Source: an uncultured Candidatus Marinamargulisbacteria bacterium (GTDB lineage Bacteria; Margulisbacteria; Riflemargulisbacteria; GWF2-35-9). Taken from it: 41,640 nucleotides of DNA. The translations under genes were made by a program, and so were the position numbers. Each line of letters starts with the position of its first letter. Position 1 is the stretch's first letter. The notes under the pieces are model-generated. The model was not told where the DNA came from, made no database searches, and was given only the letters and a program-made list of their open reading frames with translations. The DNA is taken from positions 1 through 41,640 of the forward strand of contig CAIWAN010000045.1 in NCBI GenBank assembly GCA_903910705.1. The letters run 5' to 3'. Below are positions 9,246 to 17,114 of this stretch, in pieces.

Positions 9246-11687
9246 ATGAAACGTTTTAATGTGATGTTGGCCACCGTTCTTGGGTTGGTCATGACGAGCT
9301 CGACATGGGCAGGTGAGGCTAATTTGGTCTTGCCGGATCTCAATACGGGTAGTTTCTTTGGTTTGACAGGGAAGAGCTTTTTGGTTTGGGGGATCTTGAT
9401 CTGTGTTGTGGGTTTTCTGTTTGGGATCGTGCAATTTCTTCAGTTAAAAAATATGAAGGTTCACAAGTCGATGTCCGATATTTCGGCCCTCATTTATGAA
9501 ACCTGTAAAACGTACCTTATTACACAAGGCAAGCTGTTGATTTGGCTTGAATTGCTGATCGGTTCGATCATTTTTGCTTACTTCTACTTCATCGAGGCGC
9601 TCTCTCTTTCCAAAGTGGGGATCATTCTTGCGTTCAGTGTGGTAGGGATTCTGGGTTCGGTTGGCGTGGCGTGGTTTGGTATTCGTATTAACACGTATGC
9701 CAATAGCCGCACGGCGTTTGCTTCGCTAAAAGGCAAGGGATATAGCTGCTATGCGATCCCTCTCAAGGCGGGTATGTCGATCGGCACTTTGCTAATTAGT
9801 ACCGAGCTTATTATTATGTTGACCATTCTGCTTTTTCTTCCTAAAGAATTAGCGGGTCCTTGTTTTATCGGATTTGCCATTGGGGAATCGTTGGGTGCGT
9901 CAGTTCTTCGTATTGCGGGCGGTATTTTTACAAAGATCGCTGATATCGGTTCCGATCTCATGAAGATCGTTTTTAAGGTTAAAGAAGATGATGCTCGGAA
10001 TCCAGGGGTTATTGCGGATTGTACTGGTGACAATGCGGGCGACAGCGTTGGTCCTTCGGCCGACGGTTTCGAAACGTATGGGGTTACGGGTGTTGCGCTG
10101 ATTACGTTTATTATGTTGGCGATCAAGAATCCTGAGATCCAAGTACAACTCCTTGTTTGGATTTTTGCTATGCGCGTTGCCATGATCTTGACTTCGGTAG
10201 GCAGTTATTTTATTAATGACCTCTTTATTGCTCGTCCTCGTTTTGGCAACAAAGTTAAGTTCAACTACGAGATCCCTTTAACGACGTTGGTTATTCTGAC
10301 TTCGGTCGTTTCGGTGGGCGTTACCTTCCTGATCTCTCGACTTCTTGTTCCCAGTATCGCGGGCAACCTCGATCTTTGGTGGCAGCTTTCTTTGATCATT
10401 TCTTGCGGAACAGCAGCGGGCGCGCTTATTCCAGAAGCGGTCAAAGTGTTCACGTCGACTAATTCAAAGCACGTTCGTGAAGTCGTTACCTCCTCGAAAG
10501 AGGGTGGCGCTTCGTTGAATGTGTTGTCTGGCTTGGTTGCGGGAAATTTTTCTGCCTATTGGTTAGGCTTAATGATCGTGGGCTTGATGACGGTTGCCTA
10601 TTATGTTTCAGGTCTTGGCTTAGCCGGTGTGCTTGCCGTCGGAACGACGCCTTCAATTGGTGGAACGATGGCGGCTGTTTTTGCTTTTGGTCTTGTCGCG
10701 TTTGGATTCCTTGGCATGGGTCCTGTGACCATCGCGGTTGATTCTTATGGCCCTGTTACCGATAATGCTCAGTCCATTTATGAGCTTTCTCTTATCGAAA
10801 CCCTTCCCAACATTAAGAACGACCTAAAGAAGGATTATGGGTTTGATACCGATTTCGAATTGGCAAAAGAACTCCTTGAAGAGAACGACGGCGCAGGGAA
10901 TACCTTTAAGGCTACCGCTAAGCCGGTTCTTATCGGTACGGCTGTTGTCGGTTCAACCACGATGATTTTCTCGATTATTATGGAACTCACGGATAGTTTG
11001 GCGAATACCCCCGAGGTGTTAAAGTTGTCCCTCACGCATGCTCCGTTCTTGCTCGGGCTTGTCACGGGTGGCGCGATGATCTATTGGTTCACCGGTGCGT
11101 CGATGCAAGCTGTTGTGGCAGGTGCGTATAAGGCCGTTGAATATATTAAGAAAACCATGAAACTCGATGGCGAGCAGACCGCTTCGACAGAAGACAGCAA
11201 AAAAGTCGTTGAGATCTGTACCCTTTATGCCCAAAAAGGCATGTGGAATATTTTCTTGGCGGTGTTTTTTGGTACCTTGGCGTTTGCCTTTATGGAAGCC
11301 TACTTCTTTATTGGCTACTTGATTTCCATCGCCCTTTTTGGTCTGTATCAAGCCGTTTTTATGGCCAATGCCGGCGGAGCTTGGGATAACGCCAAAAAAG
11401 TTGTTGAGACAGAGCTTCGCGCAAAAAATACCCCCCTTCACGAGGCGGTTATTGTGGGTGATACAGTGGGGGATCCTTTCAAAGATACCAGTTCTGTGGC
11501 GATGAATCCGATCATCAAATTTACAACGCTTTTTGGATTGTTGGCGGTATCGATGGCGGTCGGCATGCGCCATGCAGGGAATGGTGATCTGGCGACCGGT
11601 TTAGCCGTTGGATTCCTCCTTATTTCCATGTTCTTTGTGTGGAGAAGCTTCTACGCGATGCGTATTGAGGAAGCCGTTATCGCTTAG
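9246..11687 (+). CDS. hppA: Membrane-bound (ion-pumping) pyrophosphatase, divergent type
   Basis: About 16 TM; EDDARNPGVIADCTGDNAGDSVGPSADGFETYGVTGVAL; DSYGPVTDNAQSIYELS; GNTFKAT; GDTVGDPFKDTSSVAMNPIIKF; SD ggaaggagcaggag before ATG. Confidence 0.95.
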   Translation: MKRFNVMLATVLGLVMTSSTWAGEANLVLPDLNTGSFFGLTGKSFLVWGILICVVGFLFGIVQFLQLKNMKVHKSMSDISALIYETCKTYLITQGKLLIWLELLIGSIIFAYFYFIEALSLSKVGIILAFSVVGILGSVGVAWFGIRINTYANSRTAFASLKGKGYSCYAIPLKAGMSIGTLLISTELIIMLTILLFLPKELAGPCFIGFAIGESLGASVLRIAGGIFTKIADIGSDLMKIVFKVKEDDARNPGVIADCTGDNAGDSVGPSADGFETYGVTGVALITFIMLAIKNPEIQVQLLVWIFAMRVAMILTSVGSYFINDLFIARPRFGNKVKFNYEIPLTTLVILTSVVSVGVTFLISRLLVPSIAGNLDLWWQLSLIISCGTAAGALIPEAVKVFTSTNSKHVREVVTSSKEGGASLNVLSGLVAGNFSAYWLGLMIVGLMTVAYYVSGLGLAGVLAVGTTPSIGGTMAAVFAFGLVAFGFLGMGPVTIAVDSYGPVTDNAQSIYELSLIETLPNIKNDLKKDYGFDTDFELAKELLEENDGAGNTFKATAKPVLIGTAVVGSTTMIFSIIMELTDSLANTPEVLKLSLTHAPFLLGLVTGGAMIYWFTGASMQAVVAGAYKAVEYIKKTMKLDGEQTASTEDSKKVVEICTLYAQKGMWNIFLAVFFGTLAFAFMEAYFFIGYLISIALFGLYQAVFMANAGGAWDNAKKVVETELRAKNTPLHEAVIVGDTVGDPFKDTSSVAMNPIIKFTTLFGLLAVSMAVGMRHAGNGDLATGLAVGFLLISMFFVWRSFYAMRIEEAVIA

Positions 11688-11711
11688 TCTTTAGCCGCTC
11701 AGTTGCTTTAC

Positions 11712-11750
11712 AAGGCCAACGTCATCGGATAGAATGACGTTGGCCTTTTT
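11712..11750 (+). terminator. Strong intrinsic terminator-like hairpin between hppA and the hydrogenase operon
   Basis: Perfect 14-bp stem AAGGCCAACGTCAT / ATGACGTTGGCCTT, 8-nt loop CGGATAGA, followed by TTT (TTTTT run). Confidence 0.85.
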
Positions 11751-11754
11751 AATT

Positions 11755-13650
11755 ATGATACAAAACTTAGTTCTCTTTCTCATCGGTTTTCCTGCTCTGG
11801 CTGCGCTTATTTTAGCGGGCGTTCCAAACAACAACTTTCGGAATCGCTTAGTCTGGGTCTTTGGCCTCATTATTTTAGTGGTTTCCGTTGTCTTGGTTGT
11901 TGGGTTTGGCTCGATCAGTTCAGAGATGCTTTCTTTTCACAGTAAAGCTCTCGAAAAAGTCATGTTCTACGGTGAATGGGTGATGTCGCTCTTGATCTTG
12001 GTCCTTTCGATAAAGCACAAGAAATTAGCCCCCCTGTTCTTGGTTGTTATTCAAACATCCTTGCTAACGTGGTTTGAGCTGGGTTATGGTCATCAGCTTG
12101 AGGCCGCTAACAATCTTTTTGTCGACAAACTTTCCTTGGTTATGGCGCTTATTATTGGTGTCATTGGTTCCTTGATCTGTATCTACGCCGTTGGCTATAT
12201 GAAAGAATTCCACGAAAAACAACACCCCGAGATCAAAGATCGTCGTGCCCTTTTTTTCTTTATTCTGTTCTTTTTCTTGTCGGCCATGTTCGGCATTGTT
12301 TTCTCTAATAATTTGATGTGGCTCTTTTTCTTCTGGGAAGTCACAACGCTTAGCTCATTTCTTCTTATTGGCTATAAGCAGAACGAAGAATCCATAAATA
12401 ATGCGTTCCGAGCTGTCTTTATGAATTTGTTCGGCGGCGTTTTCTTTGCAATGGCGATCATTTACCTGTTTCTGACAACCAATACGATCGAACTTAATCA
12501 GATGCTTGGTTTGGGTGGACTGGTCATGTTGCCCGTGGTCTTTCTCAGCATCGCAGGGATGACCAAGGCGGCTCAAATGCCTTTTTCGAGTTGGCTATTA
12601 GGGGCGATGGTGGCACCGACCCCTGTTTCAGCGCTGCTTCATTCAAGTACGATGGTCAAAGCGGGTGTTTATTTGCTGATCCGGGTTGCGCCACTACTTG
12701 GCGGAACGTTGGCGGGTCTATTGGTTGCGTGTGTGGGGGGTGTGACTTTTATCATTACGAGCTTTATCGCGATCTCTCAAAGCGATGCCAAGAAAGTCTT
12801 AGCTTATTCCACGATCGCTAATCTGGGTCTTATCGTGATGTGTTCCGGTATCGGAACCCCTGCCGCTATCTGGGCAGCGATTCTTCTCGTGATCTTTCAT
12901 GCTATCGCGAAAGGCCTTCTCTTCCTTAGTGTCGGTGTTGTTGAGCACAAACTGCATAGTCGTGATATCGAATCGATGGATAATCTCATCATCAAGATGC
13001 CGCGCTTAGCTTGGATGCTTTTGGTTGGCATGGCGGGTATGTTCTTGGCACCGTTTGGTATGCTCATCAGTAAATGGGCTGTGTTAAAGGCTTTGGTTGA
13101 TGCCAACCCGGGGCTAACGGTTGTTTTGATCTATGGGAGTGCTGCAACGTTGTTCTTCTGGGTAAAATGGATGGGAAAAATACTGGCTGTTGTACAGCCT
13201 GAAAAGACCGACGAAACCGGTATTAGTCGTAGCGAGTGGACAGCCCTTTATGCTCTCGTGACGGCAACTATCGCCGTTTGTTTAACTTTCCCGCTTATTT
13301 CTAGATTGATGATCGAGCCTTTTGTGTTTGGTTCTTCGACCGCAACGACCATTCTAACTCGTGGAAATAGTCTGATCATGATCATCATGATGGGGTTTGT
13401 GATTCTCTTTCGATTTAGTCTTCCGAAAAAAGATGAAGGGGAGCGTATCGTCGAAACGTATCTCTCCGGCTTAAATGTCGATCAACGCAATGCTTACTCG
13501 GCTCCATTGGGTGCAACCAAATCCTTTATCTCAAAAAATTATTATCTTTCCAAATATTTTGGAGAGAAGAATCTCTCTAGCATTGGTGTCGCGACTTCAT
13601 GGCTGATTGTTATGTTATTAATCGGGAGCTCATTGCCATGGTTAGTATAA
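11755..13650 (+). CDS. echA: Ech-type hydrogenase antiporter-like membrane subunit (NuoL/ND5 family, EchA-like)
   Basis: Proton_antipo_M-like core (FFFWEVTTLSSFLLIGY, SIAGMTKAAQMPFSSWLLGAMVAPTPVSALLHSSTMVKAGVYLLIR). Start set to 11755 because the ORF-track ATG at 11734 lies inside the terminator hairpin. Confidence 0.9.
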   Translation: MIQNLVLFLIGFPALAALILAGVPNNNFRNRLVWVFGLIILVVSVVLVVGFGSISSEMLSFHSKALEKVMFYGEWVMSLLILVLSIKHKKLAPLFLVVIQTSLLTWFELGYGHQLEAANNLFVDKLSLVMALIIGVIGSLICIYAVGYMKEFHEKQHPEIKDRRALFFFILFFFLSAMFGIVFSNNLMWLFFFWEVTTLSSFLLIGYKQNEESINNAFRAVFMNLFGGVFFAMAIIYLFLTTNTIELNQMLGLGGLVMLPVVFLSIAGMTKAAQMPFSSWLLGAMVAPTPVSALLHSSTMVKAGVYLLIRVAPLLGGTLAGLLVACVGGVTFIITSFIAISQSDAKKVLAYSTIANLGLIVMCSGIGTPAAIWAAILLVIFHAIAKGLLFLSVGVVEHKLHSRDIESMDNLIIKMPRLAWMLLVGMAGMFLAPFGMLISKWAVLKALVDANPGLTVVLIYGSAATLFFWVKWMGKILAVVQPEKTDETGISRSEWTALYALVTATIAVCLTFPLISRLMIEPFVFGSSTATTILTRGNSLIMIIMMGFVILFRFSLPKKDEGERIVETYLSGLNVDQRNAYSAPLGATKSFISKNYYLSKYFGEKNLSSIGVATSWLIVMLLIGSSLPWLV

Positions 13651-14489
13651 TAATGGGGTTGTTATATTTGGTGTTGGGGCCTCTTTTTGGTGGGCTCGTG
13701 ACGGGGCTTGATCGTCGAATTTCGGCGCGTATGCAAGGACGTTTTGGCCCCCCTATCCTTCAACCGTTTTATGATGTTTTAAAGTTATTTGAAAAAGAAC
13801 AGATCGTCGTTCGTCGTTCGCAAAATGTGTATGTTTATTTCTATCTCCTTTTTATTGTTTTTACAGGGGTTCTTTTCTTCATGGGTGAAGATCTGTTGCT
13901 GGTCATATTCTCTTTAACCTTAGCGGCTATCTTCTTTGTTTTGGCAGGATATAAAGGCGGCTCGCCGTTTAGTATAATCGGTGCTGAACGTGAACTGCTT
14001 CAGATGATGGCCTACGAACCCATGGTATTGATGATGGCCGTCGGAATGTACATGGCAACCAAGAGTTTTTATGTGGGCGATATCGTCACCAGTCCTGCGA
14101 TGCCGATCATGCTGCTACCGGGTATTTTTATCGGATTAACCTATGTCTTGACCATCAAACTGCGCAAGTCTCCATTTGATCTTTCAACGTCCCATCACGG
14201 GCATCAAGAGCTCGTCAAAGGTATTACTACTGAGTATTCAGGGCCGGCTCTTGCTCTGATTGAGATCGCTCATTTTTATGAAGTTCCTTTTCTCGTTGGG
14301 TTTGTTTTTCTTTTCTTTGGTTCGCATTGGCTTTTGGGTTTGTTAGTATGTGCGGCGGTTTATTTCTTGGAAATATTGATCGATAACACCTTCGCTCGAA
14401 CAAAGTGGCAATTTATGGTCGCCGCCTCATGGGTTGTGGCGGCTATCTTTGGGTTTGGTAATATTATTATTCTGAGTTTATTGGGGTAA
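13638..14489 (+). CDS. echB: Ech-type hydrogenase membrane subunit (NuoH/EchB-like)
   Basis: RRISARMQGRFGPPILQPFYDVLKLFEKE, GAERELLQMMAYEPM, KLRKSPFDLSTSHHGHQELVKG. Start at 13638 (MVSIIMGLLYL) preferred over 13599. Confidence 0.92.
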   Translation: MVSIIMGLLYLVLGPLFGGLVTGLDRRISARMQGRFGPPILQPFYDVLKLFEKEQIVVRRSQNVYVYFYLLFIVFTGVLFFMGEDLLLVIFSLTLAAIFFVLAGYKGGSPFSIIGAERELLQMMAYEPMVLMMAVGMYMATKSFYVGDIVTSPAMPIMLLPGIFIGLTYVLTIKLRKSPFDLSTSHHGHQELVKGITTEYSGPALALIEIAHFYEVPFLVGFVFLFFGSHWLLGLLVCAAVYFLEILIDNTFARTKWQFMVAASWVVAAIFGFGNIIILSLLG

Positions 14490-14491
14490 AC

Positions 14492-14935
14492 ATGACTTAT
14501 TTAGCAAAATCACCGTGGATTATTCATTATGATGCAACGAGCTGTAATGGTTGCGATATCGAAGTCTTAGCGTGCCTTACACCCATGTATGATGTCGAAC
14601 GATTTGGTATTATCAATACCGGCAATCCTAAACATGCGGATATCTTTTTGATCACGGGATCGGTCAATGAGCAAAACGTTAAAGTCGTTGAAAATATTTA
14701 TAATCAAATGCCCAACCCCAAGGTTGTCGTTGCGATTGGTATCTGTGCCACCTCCGGTGGTATCTTTAGAGAGTGTTATAACGTCCTTGGTGGCGTCGAC
14801 AAAGTGATACCGGTTGATGTCTATGTTCCGGGATGCGCGGTTCGACCTGAGGCGATAATCGATGGCGTTGTAAAAGCGATCGGGGTCCTAGAAGAAAAGC
14901 ATACCCAAATGAAAAAGGGAGCGGCTAAGTCATGA
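14492..14935 (+). CDS. echC: [NiFe] hydrogenase small subunit (NuoB/EchC-like), [4Fe-4S] ligands present
   Basis: SCNGCDIEVLA, IGICATSGGIF, VPGCAVRPEAI. Confidence 0.95.
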   Translation: MTYLAKSPWIIHYDATSCNGCDIEVLACLTPMYDVERFGIINTGNPKHADIFLITGSVNEQNVKVVENIYNQMPNPKVVVAIGICATSGGIFRECYNVLGGVDKVIPVDVYVPGCAVRPEAIIDGVVKAIGVLEEKHTQMKKGAAKS

Positions 14936-15348
14936 TAGAAGAACAAAAGCTTATCGAAATAATCCCTTCCGAGCTGGTTGCCAAAGTACGGGATATGTTT
15001 GTGGAACAGTATCGTTTGGTTCAGATCGGTTGTACCAAGCTGCCCGATCGTATTGAGATCAATTATTCCTTTGATAAAAACTACCAGTTCATTAATTATC
15101 GACTCATCCTTGCGAATGATAAGGTAGAGGTTCCAAGTGTTAGCAGTGTGTATTGGAATGCCTTGTTTTATGAGAACGAGATCCATGATCTATTTGGACT
15201 CAATATTGTCGGTATCGTGCTCGATTTTAAAGGGACGTTCTATGAAACGAAGGAAAAATATGCCTTTGCGACGTGCCCCCCCCCAATTGAGCCTGTTATT
15301 AAGACGACGCCTGTCGTAAATATTAAAGAAAAGGGAAAACCCCAATGA
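14932..15348 (+). CDS. echD: Ech hydrogenase NuoC-like subunit (EchD-like)
   Basis: SSVYWNALFYENEIHDLFGLNIVG resembles the NuoC ERE.DLFG motif; start overlaps echC stop, stop overlaps echE start. Confidence 0.85.
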   Translation: MIEEQKLIEIIPSELVAKVRDMFVEQYRLVQIGCTKLPDRIEINYSFDKNYQFINYRLILANDKVEVPSVSSVYWNALFYENEIHDLFGLNIVGIVLDFKGTFYETKEKYAFATCPPPIEPVIKTTPVVNIKEKGKPQ

Positions 15349-16424
15349 GCAATAGAACGATCATTCCATTCGGTCCGCAACACCCTGTTCTCCCTGAACC
15401 GATCCACCTCGATCTTGTCATGGAAGACGAGTTGGTTGTCGAAGCTATTCCACGTATTGGTTGGGTTCATCGCGGCCTTGAAAAGCTCGTAGAGAAAAAA
15501 GATTTCCTTGAGATGACCTATGTAGCTGAACGCATTTGTGGTATTTGCAGCTTTATTCACGGGTTGACGTATTGTCATGGAATTGAGCAAATCATGAATA
15601 TCGAGGTGCCGATCAGGGCGCATTTTTTAAGAACGCTATGGAGTGAGCTGAGTCGTATTCATAGTCACTTATTATGGTTAGGTCTTGTGGCTGATGCGTT
15701 TGGATTTGAGAGCTTATTTATGCACAGTTGGCGAATCCGCGAGAAGGTCCTTGATATTATTGAAGCAACAACTGGTGGACGTGTTATTTTTGGTTCGGCC
15801 AAAGTGGGTGGAACGCGTCGCGATATCGACAATGAGATGTTGAAGCGGATCATCGCCCAAGTGACGGAGATCGAAAAAGAAATGAAAGAAATCAGTCAGA
15901 CATTTCTTAACGATTACAGTGTTCAACAGCGTCTAAAGGGTGTTGGGATCTTGTCAAAAGCGGATGCAAACATGCTGGGTGCAGTGGGGCCCATGTTACG
16001 TGCGAGCGGGATCAATCAAGATATGCGGAAGTTAAATTATGCGGCTTATGGGCATATCGACTGGGAGCCCGTCATGGCTCAAGACGGCGATTGTTTCGCT
16101 CGGGTGGAGGTGCGAGTAGGCGAACTTTTTCAAGCAACCGATATGATCCGACAAGTCATCGAAAAAATGCCTGAAGGCCCTGTAGATGTTAAAGTGACGG
16201 GTTCCCCCAATGGTGAATTCTTCGCTCGAACTGAACAACCTCGCGGCGAAGTGATCTATTATCTTAAGGGGAATGGTAGCAAAAACTTAGAGCGTATGCG
16301 TGTTAGAACCCCCACCTTCGCTAACATTCCGGCTATTACCAAGATATTGCCGGGTATCCAGTTAGCCGATGTTCCGATGATGTTGTTAACGATCGATCCG
16401 TGTATCAGTTGTACAGAAAGGTAA
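15345..16424 (+). CDS. echE: [NiFe] hydrogenase large subunit, group 4 (NuoD/EchE-like), all four NiFe Cys present
   Basis: L1 motif RICGICSFIH and L2 motif DPCISCTER at the very C-terminus. Confidence 0.96.
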   Translation: MSNRTIIPFGPQHPVLPEPIHLDLVMEDELVVEAIPRIGWVHRGLEKLVEKKDFLEMTYVAERICGICSFIHGLTYCHGIEQIMNIEVPIRAHFLRTLWSELSRIHSHLLWLGLVADAFGFESLFMHSWRIREKVLDIIEATTGGRVIFGSAKVGGTRRDIDNEMLKRIIAQVTEIEKEMKEISQTFLNDYSVQQRLKGVGILSKADANMLGAVGPMLRASGINQDMRKLNYAAYGHIDWEPVMAQDGDCFARVEVRVGELFQATDMIRQVIEKMPEGPVDVKVTGSPNGEFFARTEQPRGEVIYYLKGNGSKNLERMRVRTPTFANIPAITKILPGIQLADVPMMLLTIDPCISCTER

Positions 16425-16757
16425 ATGATGCCAAGATTCTTTACATTAAGCAAAATGGTTCTGAAGAGCTTGTTCTCAAAGCCTGCAACGTATATGTACC
16501 CCCTATTAACGCGTGAGCCGATGGTAGGAAGTCGTGGCAGCATCGTTAATCATGTTGATCAATGTAGCTATTGTACGCTTTGTCAAAAGAAATGCCCAAC
16601 GGATGCGATCGTTGTCGATCGCGAGAAAAAGACATGGGCCATTGATTCTATGAGATGTATTACCTGTAATGCTTGTGTCGATGTATGCCCCAAAAGCTGC
16701 CTTGAAATGCTCACAACCTACTCAAGTTCAAAGACTGCGGCCGAACTAAGTCGATAA
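16425..16757 (+). CDS. echF: 2x[4Fe-4S] ferredoxin-like hydrogenase subunit (EchF-like)
   Basis: CSYCTLCQKKCP and CITCNACVDVCPKSC. Confidence 0.93.
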   Translation: MMPRFFTLSKMVLKSLFSKPATYMYPLLTREPMVGSRGSIVNHVDQCSYCTLCQKKCPTDAIVVDREKKTWAIDSMRCITCNACVDVCPKSCLEMLTTYSSSKTAAELSR

Positions 16758-16785
16758 AAAACCCCACCTTACGGCGGGGTTTTTT
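16758..16785. terminator. Intrinsic terminator between convergent hydrogenase operon and Lys-rich peptide gene
   Basis: aaaACCCCACC-ttac-GGCGGGGTtttttaa, one A/C mismatch in stem. Confidence 0.8.
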
Positions 16786-16808
16786 AATCAAATTTACAAG
16801 AACAGAAG

Positions 16809-17024
16809 TTACTTTGTTGCCTCAGGTTTAACGTCAGTTTTAACCTCTTTAGCCGCTTTAACAGCCTTTGCCTTTTTGGTTTTAACAACTTTAACCGCTT
16901 TAACTTCTTTTGCAGCCTCAACCTTAACAGCAGCTTTATCAGCAGCCTTAGCTGGAGTAACTTCAGCAGCGAAAACCGTAGCAGCCATCATTAGAACGAG
17001 TGCCATTGCGAGTGTCTTTTTCAT
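16809..17024 (-). CDS. Small secreted Lys/Ala/Val-rich low-complexity protein (71 aa from the ATG)
   Basis: Signal peptide MKKTLAMALVLMMAATVFAAE then AKAADKAAVKVEAAKEVKAVKVVKTKKAKAVKAAKEVKTDVKPEATK; ggggagg SD sits right for the ATG at 17024, whereas the track's GTG at 17036 overlaps the SD. Confidence 0.8.
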   Translation of the reverse strand: MKKTLAMALVLMMAATVFAAEVTPAKAADKAAVKVEAAKEVKAVKVVKTKKAKAVKAAKEVKTDVKPEATK

Positions 17025-17060
17025 AATATATTTCACCTCCCCTTAAAATGTTCTGGTTTA

Positions 17061-17096
17061 ATTTTAGCAAGGTCAAGATGAAAGGAAGATGAATCG
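17061..17096 (-). promoter_or_regulatory. Putative activator-dependent promoter: two 11-bp direct repeats (17075-17096) upstream of -10 TAAAAT (17061-17066, minus strand)
   Basis: Plus strand AAGATGAAAGG AAGATGAATCG; repeats replace the -35 region, as in PhoB/OmpR-family class II promoters. Confidence 0.5.
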
Positions 17097-17114
17097 AATA
17101 TTAAAAAACGTTAA

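Noticed and set aside
11019-11573. 184-aa minus ORF opposite hppA
   Set aside because: Opposes conserved M-PPase motifs; His/Lys-rich translation typical of antisense shadow frames.
11734-11754. Track start ATG of the first hydrogenase gene at 11734
   Set aside because: This ATG is within the right arm of a perfect terminator hairpin; 11755 is the sensible start.
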